Shown: positions 8,691 to 21,537 of the stretch, one piece after another
Layout of the letters: every line of letters begins with the position of its first letter
Position numbering within the stretch: the stretch's first letter is position 1
Assembly: GCA_944393045.1 (NCBI GenBank)
Contig: CALXYT010000003.1
Location: forward strand, 1 to 64,000
DNA from: an uncultured Succinivibrionaceae bacterium
GTDB taxonomy: Bacteria > Pseudomonadota > Gammaproteobacteria > Enterobacterales > Succinivibrionaceae
Direction of reading: 5' to 3'
DNA length: 64,000 nt
Made by a program: the position numbers and the translations under genes
Notes under the pieces: generated by a model
What the model was told of the DNA's origin: nothing
Seen by the model: only the letters and a program-made list of their open reading frames with translations
Databases searched by the model: none

Positions 8691-10520
8691 TTACTCCACT
8701 GTTACTGATTTTGCAAGATTTCTTGGCTGATCTACATCGGTTCCCTTTATTATAGCTACATGATAAGAAAGTAGCTGTAATGGTACGGTATAAACTATTG
8801 GCGCAATAAGATCATCTACTTCAGGTACTTCAATTAATTTAAGATTTGGCTCTTCTTTAAAGCCAGCATTTTTACCCATAAATACATATAATACCCCACC
8901 TCTAGCACACACTTCTTGAATATTAGATTTAAGCTTTTCTAATAAATCATTTTTTGGGGCAACTACAATTACAGGCATTTGAGCATCAATAAGTGCTAAA
9001 GGACCATGTTTAAGTTCTCCAGCTGCATACGCTTCTGCATGGATATAGCTTATTTCTTTTAATTTTAAAGCACCTTCCATAGCAACAGGATAAAGACTGC
9101 CACGCCCTAAGAATAAACTATTATTCTTATTTACAAAGTCTAAAGACAATTTTTCAATAACAGAATCAAGAGTTAAGACCTCAGAAACATCACTAGAAAC
9201 TTTCTTAATAGCACCTACTAAATATCTCTCTTGTTCTTCAGATAAAATTTTCTTACTAACACCAATAGCCCCCATTAACAATAACAAGCTGACTAATTGG
9301 GTAGTAAAGGCCTTAGTAGAGGCTACACCTATCTCTTTACCAGCTCTTGTTAAAAATACTAATTCAGATTCTCTAACTAATGAAGAATCAGGTACATTAC
9401 AAATTGTTAGAGATGATATATATCCTAATTCTTTAGCTAGTTTTAACGCTGCTAAGGTATCAGCAGTTTCACCAGACTGCGATAAAGTTATAAAAAGCGA
9501 ATTTGATCTAGTTACACTCTTTCTATATCTAAATTCAGATGCTATTTCTACATCTGTACTAATCCCTAACCACTCTTCAAACCATTGTTTGGCAATTAAG
9601 CAGGCATGATAAGAAGTTCCACAAGCGACAAGTTTAATATTTTCAATTTTAGTAAAAATCTCATCGGCTTTTTCCCCAAAACTATTAACTAATACCTTAT
9701 CAGCTGTAATTCTCCCTTCAATAGTTTCGTTTATCACCCTACTTTGTTCATAGATTTCTTTTTGCATATAGTGACGATAATTGCCTTTACTATTATCATC
9801 ATTTAATAATTCAGATGATACTTTTGGTCTAGTAACTTCATTGCCTTCACGGTCATAAATTTTTACTTCTCTACGACTAATTTTGGCAATATCACCTTCT
9901 TCAAGATAAATAAACTCTCTAGTTACAGGTAATAAAGCAAAAGGATCTGATGCCACAAAATTCTCACCAATACCTAAACCAATAACAATTGGCGAACCAC
10001 TTCTTGCTGCAACTATATATGAAGGATCATTTTTATTAATTACAACTGTGCCATAAGCGCCACGAACTAGCTTTACTGCCTTTTGAACAGCCTCAAGTAA
10101 TCCTAAGCTATCTTTAAGAGAATCATTTATAACTTTAACAAAAACCTCTGTATCAGTTTCTGATTCAAACTCTTCTCCGTTTTGTAAAAGTTGTTCTTTT
10201 AATTGATGATAATTTTCTATAATGCCATTATGTACAATAGCTAACGGCCCAGCTAAGAGTGGATGTGCGTTATTAACTGATGGTTTACCATGAGTTGCCC
10301 ATCTAGTATGAGCAATACCAATACTACCTGATAAATCATCATTAGCTGTTTTTTCAACTAATTGTGCAACCTTACCTAAACTTCTTACTCTTTTTAATTG
10401 AGCATCTTTTAAAATAGCAACGCCAGCAGAGTCATAACCTCTATACTCTAAACGGCGTAAACCTTCTAAAAGAATTTCAATAACATCTCTTTGAGCAATT
10501 GCTGCAACAATTCCACACAT
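8691..10520 (-). CDS. glmS: Glucosamine-fructose-6-phosphate aminotransferase
   Basis: Makes glucosamine-6-phosphate from fructose-6-phosphate and glutamine, the entry step to peptidoglycan and LPS amino sugars. 609 residues: N-terminal Ntn glutaminase with catalytic Cys2 (MCGIV) and YRGYDSAG, then two SIS sugar-isomerase domains ([27 protein letters not shown]), and the C-terminal [11 protein letters not shown] that closes the active site. Directly downstream of glmU (16-base gap), as in E. coli. Any GlmY/Z-type control cannot be judged. Confidence 0.97.
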   Translation of the reverse strand: MCGIVAAIAQRDVIEILLEGLRRLEYRGYDSAGVAILKDAQLKRVRSLGKVAQLVEKTANDDLSGSIGIAHTRWATHGKPSVNNAHPLLAGPLAIVHNGIIENYHQLKEQLLQNGEEFESETDTEVFVKVINDSLKDSLGLLEAVQKAVKLVRGAYGTVVINKNDPSYIVAARSGSPIVIGLGIGENFVASDPFALLPVTREFIYLEEGDIAKISRREVKIYDREGNEVTRPKVSSELLNDDNSKGNYRHYMQKEIYEQSRVINETIEGRITADKVLVNSFGEKADEIFTKIENIKLVACGTSYHACLIAKQWFEEWLGISTDVEIASEFRYRKSVTRSNSLFITLSQSGETADTLAALKLAKELGYISSLTICNVPDSSLVRESELVFLTRAGKEIGVASTKAFTTQLVSLLLLMGAIGVSKKILSEEQERYLVGAIKKVSSDVSEVLTLDSVIEKLSLDFVNKNNSLFLGRGSLYPVAMEGALKLKEISYIHAEAYAAGELKHGPLALIDAQMPVIVVAPKNDLLEKLKSNIQEVCARGGVLYVFMGKNAGFKEEPNLKLIEVPEVDDLIAPIVYTVPLQLLSYHVAIIKGTDVDQPRNLAKSVTVE

Positions 10521-10536
10521 ATCCCACTCCTAATGA

Positions 10537-11898
10537 TTATTTCTTTTTCTTAGGTCTTTTCCAATTAGCTATTTGACGTAAAGGAGCACGAGTAATAGCT
10601 AATACATTACTATCAATATCCTTGGTAATAGTAGCACCTGCACCAATTGTTGCACCATCACCTACTTTAACAGGAGCAACTAATTGAGTATCAGACCCCA
10701 CAAAAACGTCATTACCTATTACAGTCTTAAACTTATTAGCGCCATCATAATTACAAGTAATAGTACCTGCACCAATGTTTACATTAGAACCAATTTCACT
10801 ATCACCTAAATATGATAAATGACCTGCTTTGGTACCATTACCTAAGAAAGATTTTTTAACTTCCACAAAGTTACCAACATGAACATTATCATCAAGCTTA
10901 CAACCAGGTCTAAAGCGTGCAAAAGGTCCTAAAGTTGCGTTCTTACCAATGATGCCACTTTCAATAATAGTGTAAGGACTAATAACGCTATCATCGCCAA
11001 TTTCGCAGTCTTTTAAGACACATCCAGCGCCAATAACAACATTATTACCTAGTTTAACATTACCTTCGATAATTACATTAACATCTATTGTTACATTTAT
11101 CCCAAAAGATAATTGACCTCTAAAATCTATGCGCTTGGGATCAATGATAATTAACCCTTCTTCCATATATTTTTGGGCTAAATTTTCTTGATAATATCTT
11201 TCAGCAATAGCTAACTGTGTTTTATTATTGATTCCCATACATTCGTTGGCGCATTGAGCCTTAACTGCACTAACTTTAAGATTATTACTATTAGCTAATC
11301 CTATAATATCAGTTAAGTAATATTCATGTTGTGCGTTATTATTACCAACTTTATTTAATAATGCTGTTAAAGTACATTTATCTGAAGCAATAACACCTGT
11401 ATTAATTTCAGCAATTTTCTTTTGCTCTAAAGAACAATCTTTTTCTTCAACTATTAATTTAACATCACCATTTTCATCACGCACAATTCTGCCTAATCCA
11501 AATGGATTATTAGTTACAGCTGTTAAAACTGCTACATCGCTACTATCTAATGAATCAATAAGTTTTGCTAAAGTGGTAGATGATATTAATGGAATATCAG
11601 ACACTAAAATTAAAATTTTACTATCTTCTTTACAATAAGGTAATGCTTGCATTACAGCATGGCCAGTTCCTAATAATTCCGACTGAAAAACATAATCAAA
11701 ATCATTACCAATAGTTTCTGGAACTAATTCTCCACCAAAACCATAAACAATATGAATTGCTGTTGGTTGCAATTGCTTAGCATTATCTATTACGTGTGAT
11801 AATATAGGCTTACCTGCAATCTTGTGAAGAACTTTAGGTAAAGTAGAATGCATTCTACTACCTTTGCCTGCTGCTAAAATAATAATTTCTAAAGACAT
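10537..11898 (-). CDS. glmU: Bifunctional GlcNAc-1-P uridyltransferase / glucosamine-1-P acetyltransferase
   Basis: Two-domain cytoplasmic enzyme that acetylates glucosamine-1-phosphate and converts it to UDP-GlcNAc for murein and LPS. The N-terminal pyrophosphorylase shows LAAGKGSRMHSTLPKVLH and later AEINTGVI; the C-terminal half is a left-handed beta-helix of hexapeptide repeats (NVTIDVNVIIEG, VVIGAGCVLKD, NIGAGTITCNYDGANK). I use the ATG at 11898 rather than a TTG 12 bases upstream. Operon glmU-glmS-nfo follows the atp terminator. Confidence 0.96.
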   Translation of the reverse strand: MSLEIIILAAGKGSRMHSTLPKVLHKIAGKPILSHVIDNAKQLQPTAIHIVYGFGGELVPETIGNDFDYVFQSELLGTGHAVMQALPYCKEDSKILILVSDIPLISSTTLAKLIDSLDSSDVAVLTAVTNNPFGLGRIVRDENGDVKLIVEEKDCSLEQKKIAEINTGVIASDKCTLTALLNKVGNNNAQHEYYLTDIIGLANSNNLKVSAVKAQCANECMGINNKTQLAIAERYYQENLAQKYMEEGLIIIDPKRIDFRGQLSFGINVTIDVNVIIEGNVKLGNNVVIGAGCVLKDCEIGDDSVISPYTIIESGIIGKNATLGPFARFRPGCKLDDNVHVGNFVEVKKSFLGNGTKAGHLSYLGDSEIGSNVNIGAGTITCNYDGANKFKTVIGNDVFVGSDTQLVAPVKVGDGATIGAGATITKDIDSNVLAITRAPLRQIANWKRPKKKK

Positions 11899-12014
11899 TT
11901 TATAAACCAACTACTTGAAGATAAAAAATAGAAATTAGTAATATACTGATTTTTCAATCTATATCTAACTAAATACCACTATAAGATTATATTACAATAA
12001 ATAAATATTTTTGC

Positions 12015-12047
12015 TATAAAAAAAGGAAGAATTATAAAACTCTTCCT
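12015..12047 (-). terminator. Terminator of the atp operon
   Basis: AGGAAGA (12024-12030) pairs with TCTTCCT (12041-12047); on the minus strand the stem runs into seven T. It lies just after atpC and before glmU. Confidence 0.8.
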
Positions 12048-12069
12048 CTTTTCAAAATAAATTCTTATG

Positions 12070-12525
12070 TTACTTAACTCGACCTTTTCGAGATAACTCA
12101 ACGGCTTTAAGTTGAGAAAGTGCACGAGAAAGCTCTGATAACGCTTGAGTATAATCTTGGTCATTGAGCTTTTTAGATAATCTTAGTTCAGCTAAACGTT
12201 TAGCTTCTAATGCTTTAGATTCTTCAATATCTTCACCTCTTATAGCAGTATCAGCCAAAACTGTTATACTTTCAGGTTGGACTTCAAGAACCCCACCACA
12301 AACATTTACAACTGATAACTTATCATCCAAACTTATGTAAGATACATTTCCAGCTGGAATTAAAGTTAATAGTGGGCTATGACCAGGTCTAATACCAAGA
12401 GAACCCTCACTCCCATTTACATTTACTTGCTTAACTCTATCTGAAAAAATAGCAGCCTCAGCACTAACGATTCGTAAATGCATATCAGTATGGGTTTTTA
12501 CAGTCTTTTGTTTTTCTTCGGCCAT
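12070..12525 (-). CDS. atpC: ATP synthase epsilon subunit
   Basis: F1 central-stalk subunit that couples rotation and restrains ATP hydrolysis. 151 residues, slightly longer than E. coli because of a charged N-terminal MAEEKQKTVKTHTD stretch. The beta-sandwich (LRIVSAEAAIFSDRVKQVN; GSEGSLGIRPGHSPLLT) is followed by a C-terminal helical hairpin rich in Ala/Leu/Arg. Last gene of the atp operon, 17 bases after atpD. Confidence 0.96.
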   Translation of the reverse strand: MAEEKQKTVKTHTDMHLRIVSAEAAIFSDRVKQVNVNGSEGSLGIRPGHSPLLTLIPAGNVSYISLDDKLSVVNVCGGVLEVQPESITVLADTAIRGEDIEESKALEAKRLAELRLSKKLNDQDYTQALSELSRALSQLKAVELSRKGRVK

Positions 12526-12542
12526 ATCGTTATATCCTTGTT

Positions 12543-13961
<1,419 letters not shown>

Positions 13962-13969
13962 CTAATTAT

Positions 13970-14836
13970 CTATACGGCAGCGGCGCCTGAAACTATTTCT
14001 GTAAGTTCTTGAGTAATACTTGCTTGACGAGCTTTATTGTAAACGAGCTGTAAATCTTCAACTAAATTTTCAGCATTATCAGTTGCTGCTTTCATAGCGA
14101 CCATTCTTGCTGCCTGTTCAGATGCTAAATTCTCAACAACTCCTTGATATACCAATGACTCAATATATCTACTAAATAGTTTATCTAAAATAACCTTTGC
14201 ATCAGGCTCATAGATATAATCCCAATGATCGGATTTAACACTTGTTTCCTTAGCTTCTGGCAAAGGTAATAATTGTTCAATAGTAGGAGTTTGAACCATA
14301 GTATTTACAAATTTATTGTAAACAAGATTTAATTGATCAATCTCCCCTTTATCGAAAGCCTTAAGCATTAAACGAACAGAACCTATTAAATCACTAACTT
14401 TAGGGTTATCACCCATACCAGATGCATGACCTAAAGTCTTAATGCCTACTCTACTAAAAAACGAGCAAGCTTTACCACCTAATAGAGCAACACAACTTTC
14501 AATATTATTTTGTTCTTTATCAGTTTTAATTTTTGATAAAACCTGCTTAAACAAATTAATATTTAACCCACCACATAGACCACGGTCAGTAGAAACAATA
14601 ATATAACCAATATTTTTAATAGTTCTATCAACAGTGTATGGATGTTTGTACTCTAGATGCCCTAAAGCAATATGACCAATTAAGGTTCTCATAGCTTTAG
14701 CATATGGACGAGATGCGTCCATATGTTCTTGAGCTCGGCGCATTTTAGATGCAGCCACCATTTTCATCGCACTAGTAATTTTTTGAGTGCTTTTTACACT
14801 CGCAATTTTAGTACGAATTTCCTTTGCACCTGGCAT
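13970..14836 (-). CDS. atpG: ATP synthase gamma subunit
   Basis: Rotating central shaft of F1. 288 residues with the typical N-terminal helix ([34 protein letters not shown]), [11 protein letters not shown] in the middle and the C-terminal helix [18 protein letters not shown]. Nineteen bases after atpA. Confidence 0.97.
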   Translation of the reverse strand: MPGAKEIRTKIASVKSTQKITSAMKMVAASKMRRAQEHMDASRPYAKAMRTLIGHIALGHLEYKHPYTVDRTIKNIGYIIVSTDRGLCGGLNINLFKQVLSKIKTDKEQNNIESCVALLGGKACSFFSRVGIKTLGHASGMGDNPKVSDLIGSVRLMLKAFDKGEIDQLNLVYNKFVNTMVQTPTIEQLLPLPEAKETSVKSDHWDYIYEPDAKVILDKLFSRYIESLVYQGVVENLASEQAARMVAMKAATDNAENLVEDLQLVYNKARQASITQELTEIVSGAAAV

Positions 14837-14855
14837 AACAACTCCCTATAACCTA

Positions 14856-16397
14856 CTAATATGATTGTGTTTCACAAAACTTAGTAAGTAAGTTTGTTAA
14901 GTCTTCAATTACCTTATCGTTATATTCAGGGTTTTCATTTATTCCCTTCATAACATCAGCAAATTCAGTATTAGCATAAGATAAAAGTGCGCTTTCAAAT
15001 GCTGAAATCTTAGTTAATTCAACATCTTCTAAGTAGCCTCTTTCAGCTGCAAAAAGTAAAATTGCCTGCTGAGCAACATTTAACGGTGAATATTGCTTTT
15101 GTTTCATTAACTCAGTAACTTTTTCACCATGATTTAGCTGCTTTCTAGTTGATTCATCCAAATCAGAGGAGAATTGTGAGAACGCTGCTAATTCACGATA
15201 CTGAGCTAAAGCAGTTCTAATTCCACCTGAAAGCTTCTTAATCAACTTAGTCTGCGCTGCACCACCTACACGAGATACTGAAATACCAGGATCAACGGCA
15301 GGTCTATTACCCGCATTAAAAGCTTGAGTAGTTAAGAATATCTGACCATCAGTAATTGAAATTACATTTGTCGGAATAAATGCTGAAACGTCACCTGCTT
15401 GTGTTTCAATAATTGGTAAAGCAGTTAAAGAACCAGTTTTTCCTTTAATCTTACCATTTGAAACCTTTTCTACGTACTCTGCATTTACACGTGCAGCTCT
15501 CTCTAAGAGACGTGAGTGCAAGTAGAATACGTCACCTGGATATGCTTCACGCCCAGGTGGTCTACGAAGTAATAATGAAATCTGACGATAAGCCACAGCG
15601 TGCTTAGATAAATCATCATAGATAATTAACGCATCTTCACCATGGTCTCTAAAATATTCCCCCATCGCACAACCTACATATGGTGCTAAATATTGTAAAG
15701 CAGCGGTTTCAGAAGCTGTAGCAACAACAACTATAGTATTAGATAACGCATCGTGTTCTTGAAGTTTTCTAACAACATTAGCAATTGTAGAAGCTTTTTG
15801 ACCGATAGCAACATAAATACATTTTACGCCATAATTCTTTTGGTTAATTATAGTATCAATAGCTAATGCAGTTTTACCTACCTGTCTATCACCAATGATA
15901 AGCTCTCTTTGACCTCTACCAATAGGAATCATGGCATCTACAGATTTATAACCAGTTTGAATTGGCTGAGATACTGATTTTCTTGAAATAACACCTGGCG
16001 CAATAACTTCTACTGGAGAGAAACCGTCATTTTCAATAGGACCATTACCATCAATTGGACGACCTAAGGTATCAACTACTCTACCAAGTAAACCATTACC
16101 TACAGGAACTTGTAAAATTTTACCAGTACTTTTAACTTTCTGACCTTCTGTTAAATCAGCATAAGGTCCCATTACAATGGCGCCAACAGAATCTCGTTCA
16201 AGATTCATAGCTAGACCATATCGATTACCAGGTAATTCAAGCATTTCACCTTGCATTACACCGGTTAATCCATGAATTCTAATAACACCGTCCGATACCG
16301 AAACAATTGTTCCTTCGTCACGTGCCTCAGTCACAACTTCAAATTGCGAAATCCTCTGCTTAATTAAATTCGCAATTTCTGTAGAATTGAGTTGCAT
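14856..16397 (-). CDS. atpA: ATP synthase alpha subunit
   Basis: Non-catalytic nucleotide-binding F1 subunit. 513 residues; Walker A GDRQVGKT at 169-176, the [20 protein letters not shown] segment and the [17 protein letters not shown] signature are intact. Fourteen bases after atpH in the operon. Confidence 0.98.
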   Translation of the reverse strand: MQLNSTEIANLIKQRISQFEVVTEARDEGTIVSVSDGVIRIHGLTGVMQGEMLELPGNRYGLAMNLERDSVGAIVMGPYADLTEGQKVKSTGKILQVPVGNGLLGRVVDTLGRPIDGNGPIENDGFSPVEVIAPGVISRKSVSQPIQTGYKSVDAMIPIGRGQRELIIGDRQVGKTALAIDTIINQKNYGVKCIYVAIGQKASTIANVVRKLQEHDALSNTIVVVATASETAALQYLAPYVGCAMGEYFRDHGEDALIIYDDLSKHAVAYRQISLLLRRPPGREAYPGDVFYLHSRLLERAARVNAEYVEKVSNGKIKGKTGSLTALPIIETQAGDVSAFIPTNVISITDGQIFLTTQAFNAGNRPAVDPGISVSRVGGAAQTKLIKKLSGGIRTALAQYRELAAFSQFSSDLDESTRKQLNHGEKVTELMKQKQYSPLNVAQQAILLFAAERGYLEDVELTKISAFESALLSYANTEFADVMKGINENPEYNDKVIEDLTNLLTKFCETQSY

Positions 16398-16411
16398 AAT
16401 AAAATCCTTAA

Positions 16412-16942
16412 CTATGATAGTAACACATTAGATAATTTATCTAATTTTGTACGCACACTAGCATCAATAACTTCATTGCCCATTTTTATAATAAAACCTG
16501 CAATTAAAGTCTCATCAATCTTAGTATCAAGAGTAATAGTGCATTTATACCTATCTTCAAGTTTAACCTTAATTTTATCTAACTGTTCTTTGGATAATTT
16601 ACAAGCAGAAACAACTATTGCATTTTTAATATTTTTGGAATTTTCAAGTAAGTTTGAATATTCTAAAAAAATTTCTTTACAAAAAGATAATCTCGCATTT
16701 TCAATTAAAATTTTTATAAAATTAGTTCTATATTTATCTAAAAAACCATCTAAAATTTTGGTTATATATTGAAGAAGTTGTTCCTTAGTTTGCACATCAG
16801 CTGATACCACTACTCGAGAATTTTCAACTAGACTAGATAAAGCATCCAAAAAATTTTGCCAATTTACCAAGTCTTCATTACTTTTGGCAAAATCAAATGC
16901 TGCTCTAGCATATGGTCTAGCAATCGTTAGATTATCAGCCAC
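16412..16942 (-). CDS. atpH: ATP synthase delta subunit
   Basis: Peripheral-stalk subunit joining F1 alpha to the b dimer. 176 residues; N-terminal helical domain ([15 protein letters not shown]) and C-terminal region [24 protein letters not shown] are typical of OSCP/delta. Eleven bases after atpF. Confidence 0.95.
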   Translation of the reverse strand: MADNLTIARPYARAAFDFAKSNEDLVNWQNFLDALSSLVENSRVVVSADVQTKEQLLQYITKILDGFLDKYRTNFIKILIENARLSFCKEIFLEYSNLLENSKNIKNAIVVSACKLSKEQLDKIKVKLEDRYKCTITLDTKIDETLIAGFIIKMGNEVIDASVRTKLDKLSNVLLS

Positions 16943-16953
16943 AAATACTTCTC

Positions 16954-17424
16954 CTAAAGTTTATCAATAGCTTCGTCTAATAAAGATTTATTAATTTCCG
17001 AACTAAGATTTTTAGAAATTATCTTTCGTGCTCCTTCAACAGCAAAAACAGATATTTCCTTTCTAAGTTCTTCTTTTGCTTTATTACGCTCAGCTAAAAT
17101 ATCATTTTTAGCACGTTTTAAAATTCTCTCTTTTTCTAATTTAGCTTCTTCTGAAGCCTCATCAACTATTTGAGCTTTACGGCGTTGAGCGGAATCAACA
17201 ATCTCTTGTGCTTGTAACTTAGCCTCTTCAATAATCTTAGAAGCATTCATTTTTGCTAATTCAACATCTTGATGAGCACTTTTAACAGCTTCTAAGCTAT
17301 CACTGACTTCCTTTTGTCTGTTGGAAATGGCTTGAATAATTGGAGGCCAAATCCATTTCATGCAAATTGCCACAAATATTGAAAAGGAGATTATTTGCAC
17401 TATAAATGTCATATTGAAACTCAC
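16954..17424 (-). CDS. atpF: ATP synthase b subunit
   Basis: Stator stalk subunit. 156 residues: one N-terminal membrane helix (about 5-25, ending KWIWPPII) followed by a long charged coiled coil rich in Ala, Lys, Glu and Arg. Placed between atpE and atpH as in E. coli. Confidence 0.96.
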   Translation of the reverse strand: MSFNMTFIVQIISFSIFVAICMKWIWPPIIQAISNRQKEVSDSLEAVKSAHQDVELAKMNASKIIEEAKLQAQEIVDSAQRRKAQIVDEASEEAKLEKERILKRAKNDILAERNKAKEELRKEISVFAVEGARKIISKNLSSEINKSLLDEAIDKL

Positions 17425-17457
17425 AATATAACTCCTTTTTTTAATGATACTTAATTA

Positions 17458-18716
<1,259 letters not shown>

Positions 18717-18726
18717 CTACCTAAAT

Positions 18727-19146
18727 TTAATATCGACTGTTTAAAACTATTAGTGCTATCCATTGAGTCACAAAAAGAACTGAAAACGAAATGAACACTA
18801 TATAATGTACTGTTGGAATATATTTAAAAACAACAAAAAACAGTCCAATAACTAGTACAAACTTTAGGATGAAACCAACAATAAAATCAAATAATACTAA
18901 TGCAACAAAATTATTTGTTAAATTTCTTCCTATCGATAAAACGGTATAGACTGTAAAAGGTATAAGATAAATCATACCTCCTACAAATGCAGAGAATCCA
19001 GCAGAAGAAGATACATCAGGAGTTAAACCAAAAAACTTTTCTGCAAGATAAAAAAATACAGATATCACACAAATAACAGCTAATTGGATAAGTAAAATAT
19101 AACTTGCCATTTTTTTTACAGATAAACGTTCTATTTGTTTGTCCAT
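18727..19146 (-). CDS. atpI: ATP synthase protein I
   Basis: 139-residue, four-helix membrane protein at the head of the atp operon, 16 bases before atpB. AtpI aids assembly of the c ring and is dispensable in E. coli. Sequence is poorly conserved; the call rests on position, size and topology (helices near 14-31, 46-65, 76-100, 110-130). Confidence 0.85.
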   Translation of the reverse strand: MDKQIERLSVKKMASYILLIQLAVICVISVFFYLAEKFFGLTPDVSSSAGFSAFVGGMIYLIPFTVYTVLSIGRNLTNNFVALVLFDFIVGFILKFVLVIGLFFVVFKYIPTVHYIVFISFSVLFVTQWIALIVLNSRY

Positions 19147-19226
19147 ATGTTAAATCCGTAATTTTTAACTGCATTAACGTTTACTTATAGTTTAACTTTA
19201 ATCTAAAACTTCTAAAAAATCAAACA

Positions 19227-20105
19227 CTATATACCGAGTATTTCTTTAATTTTGTTTAGTTCTGCTTGATTCTTGAAATTTAGTATTAACTTTCCTTTAT
19301 CTTTTCCATTATTAGTATATTTAAAGTCTAAGTCACCTAATTTACTTTTTAAATTTTCAGTAACCATGGAAACTTCAGGAGAGATAACATGTTCTTTTGT
19401 TTTAGCTGGAGTTAATATTTTAGAAACTAATTGTTCAGTATCACGAACAGTAAGACCTTTTTGAACTATGGTAAGAGCAACTTCCAATTGAATTTTTTTA
19501 TCTAATGAAAGTAATGCTCTTGCATGCCCCATTTCTAATTCTCCACGGCGAAGTAATTCTTTTACTTCTTCGCAGAGATCATTTAAGCGAATGATATTTG
19601 AAACATAAGGTCTTGATTTTCCTAATTTATCTGCTAAAGCTGTATGAGTAAGAGATAATCTAGAACACAATAAATTATAAGCTTGGGCTTCTTCTATAAC
19701 ATTTAAATCTTCTCTTTGAATATTTTCCAAAAGAGCTATTACCATGCTTTCTTCATCTGAAAATTCTCTAATAATACAAGGAACTTCATTTAACCCAGCT
19801 TTTAAAGCAGCGCGCCAACGTCTTTCACCAGCAATAATTTCGTATTTATCATTACCAATTAATCGAACAATAATAGGCTCAATAATACCTTGATTAGCTA
19901 TTGATTCTGCAAGACCTGCTAAATTTTCAGAATCAATATCTATTTCTCTACGTGGTTGAAATTGTCCACGCTGTAATAAATTTATATTTATCATGCAGGT
20001 AGAATTAGTAGTCTCTTGAATTTTATGATTTGATTCTGATAAATGTTCATGAGTATTAGTTTTACCTGAAAGTAAAGCTTCTAAACCTTTTCCTAAACCA
20101 GCCAT
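19227..20105 (-). CDS. parB: Chromosome partition protein ParB
   Basis: CTP-dependent clamp that loads at parS and spreads along DNA. 292 residues. N-terminal GLGKGLEALL (the ParA-contact region), CTPase boxes LAESIANQGIIEPIIVR, GERRWRA and LLENIQREDLN, then the parS-binding helix-turn-helix around LTHTALADKLGKSRPYVSN, and a C-terminal dimer domain. Twenty bases after parA. Its likely targets are the parS palindromes between recF and gyrB. Confidence 0.97.
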   Translation of the reverse strand: MAGLGKGLEALLSGKTNTHEHLSESNHKIQETTNSTCMININLLQRGQFQPRREIDIDSENLAGLAESIANQGIIEPIIVRLIGNDKYEIIAGERRWRAALKAGLNEVPCIIREFSDEESMVIALLENIQREDLNVIEEAQAYNLLCSRLSLTHTALADKLGKSRPYVSNIIRLNDLCEEVKELLRRGELEMGHARALLSLDKKIQLEVALTIVQKGLTVRDTEQLVSKILTPAKTKEHVISPEVSMVTENLKSKLGDLDFKYTNNGKDKGKLILNFKNQAELNKIKEILGI

Positions 20106-20125
20106 AATAAATTCCTTTATTTTAT

Positions 20126-20896
20126 TTAAGCTACTTTTTGTTCTTTACGAAGAATTTCACCAGCTAATGCTAAGTAAGCACGTGAACCTAATGATGATTT
20201 ATCATAATATAATATAGGTTTCCCAAAACTAGGAGATTCAGCTAGTCTAACATTTCTAGGAATAATTGTTTTATATATCTTATCCTGAAAATGAATTTTA
20301 AGTTGTTCTGATACATCATTAGCTAATCTTGCTCTATTATCGAACATAGTTCTTAAAATACCTTCAATTTTTAATTTTGGATTGATGCTTTTAGAGATTT
20401 GTTGAATAGTATCCATTAAATCAGCAATACCTTCTAAGGCAAAATACTCGCATTGCATTGGAATAATCACAGAATCTGCGGCACATAAAGCATTTACAGT
20501 TAATAAATTTAATGCTGGTGGGCAATCAATAAAAACATAATCGTAACGACTCTTTACTTTATCAATTGCATTTTTTAAACGGCTTTCTCGAGCTAAATAT
20601 TCCATAAGTCTAACTTCAGCTGCTGTTAAATCAGCATTACCAGGAATAATATCGTATCCACCTGCATCACTATGCAAAATTATACTTTCAGGATCGGCTG
20701 CATCAATTAAAATATCATAAGTACTAGCTTTTAATTCATATTTATCAATGCCACTAGCCATAGTAGCATTGCCTTGAGGATCCATATCAACTACTAGAAT
20801 TTTTTTTTGGGTAGCTAATGATGCTGCTAAATTTATACAAGTTGTAGTTTTACCAACTCCACCCTTTTGATTTGATAATGCGATAACTTTGCTCAC
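20126..20896 (-). CDS. parA: Chromosome partition ATPase ParA (Soj type)
   Basis: 256-residue deviant Walker ATPase that binds nonspecific DNA when ATP-bound and drives ParB-parS complexes apart. KGGVGKTT at 11-18, VVDMDPQGNA near 36-45 and FIDCPPALN are intact. It lacks the extra N-terminal HTH of plasmid type Ia ParA, so it is the chromosomal class. Two bases after rsmG. Confidence 0.97.
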   Translation of the reverse strand: MSKVIALSNQKGGVGKTTTCINLAASLATQKKILVVDMDPQGNATMASGIDKYELKASTYDILIDAADPESIILHSDAGGYDIIPGNADLTAAEVRLMEYLARESRLKNAIDKVKSRYDYVFIDCPPALNLLTVNALCAADSVIIPMQCEYFALEGIADLMDTIQQISKSINPKLKIEGILRTMFDNRARLANDVSEQLKIHFQDKIYKTIIPRNVRLAESPSFGKPILYYDKSSLGSRAYLALAGEILRKEQKVA

Positions 20897-20898
20897 TT

Positions 20899-21537
20899 TT
20901 ATCCCTTATTTTTAATTATGATTAAATGACGAGATCCTAAGTTTTGAGGTACATTTAATTTTATAATGTCAGTTATATCAAATTTATTATCTACTTCTTT
21001 TAGTTCTTCATCAGAAATTATTCCTTTTAATGCTAAAAACTTAGTTTCTTTAGTAACTAAATTTTTACATAAAAAAATCATATCTTTTAATGATGCAAAA
21101 GCCCTACTTATAATCCCATCAAAAATTAACTCTTTGTTTTTATCTCTAAATTCTTCACATCTTCCAAGACAAGGAACAATGTTTTGGATATTTAGTTCTC
21201 TTTTAACGTGCCTGATAAAATTTATTCTTTTTGTTTGACTATCTAATAGGTAAAAATTCTTATCTTTATGTAAGATAGCCAAAGGAATACCTGGTAATCC
21301 AGGACCTGTACCTACATCTATAAAATTAGAACCTTGAATATATCTAGATACAGCTACAGAATCGATTATATGTTTATATAACATTTCTTCTTTATCACGC
21401 ACAGAAGTCAAATTGTACGTTTTATTCCACTTGTACATTAAATCGACAAATTTAATTAATAAATCTATTTGATCTTCTGTTGCTATTATATCTAATTTAT
21501 TAAGTTCTCTTTGTAAAATAATGTTGTATTGATTCAT
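20899..21537 (-). CDS. rsmG: 16S rRNA (guanine527-N7) methyltransferase
   Basis: SAM-dependent enzyme that methylates G527 of 16S rRNA. 212 residues; SAM motif FIDVGTGPGLPGIPLA around 72-87 and NLTSVRDKEEMLYKHIIDS upstream are diagnostic. Its ATG overlaps the mnmG stop by one base (TAATG), indicating coupled translation. Confidence 0.96.
   Translation of the reverse strand: MNQYNIILQRELNKLDIIATEDQIDLLIKFVDLMYKWNKTYNLTSVRDKEEMLYKHIIDSVAVSRYIQGSNFIDVGTGPGLPGIPLAILHKDKNFYLLDSQTKRINFIRHVKRELNIQNIVPCLGRCEEFRDKNKELIFDGIISRAFASLKDMIFLCKNLVTKETKFLALKGIISDEELKEVDNKFDITDIIKLNVPQNLGSRHLIIIKNKG

Noticed and set aside
14866..14881. TGTTTCACAAAACTTA near the end of atpA as a parS site
   Set aside because: The right arm does not match and the centre lacks CGTG; it is coding sequence.
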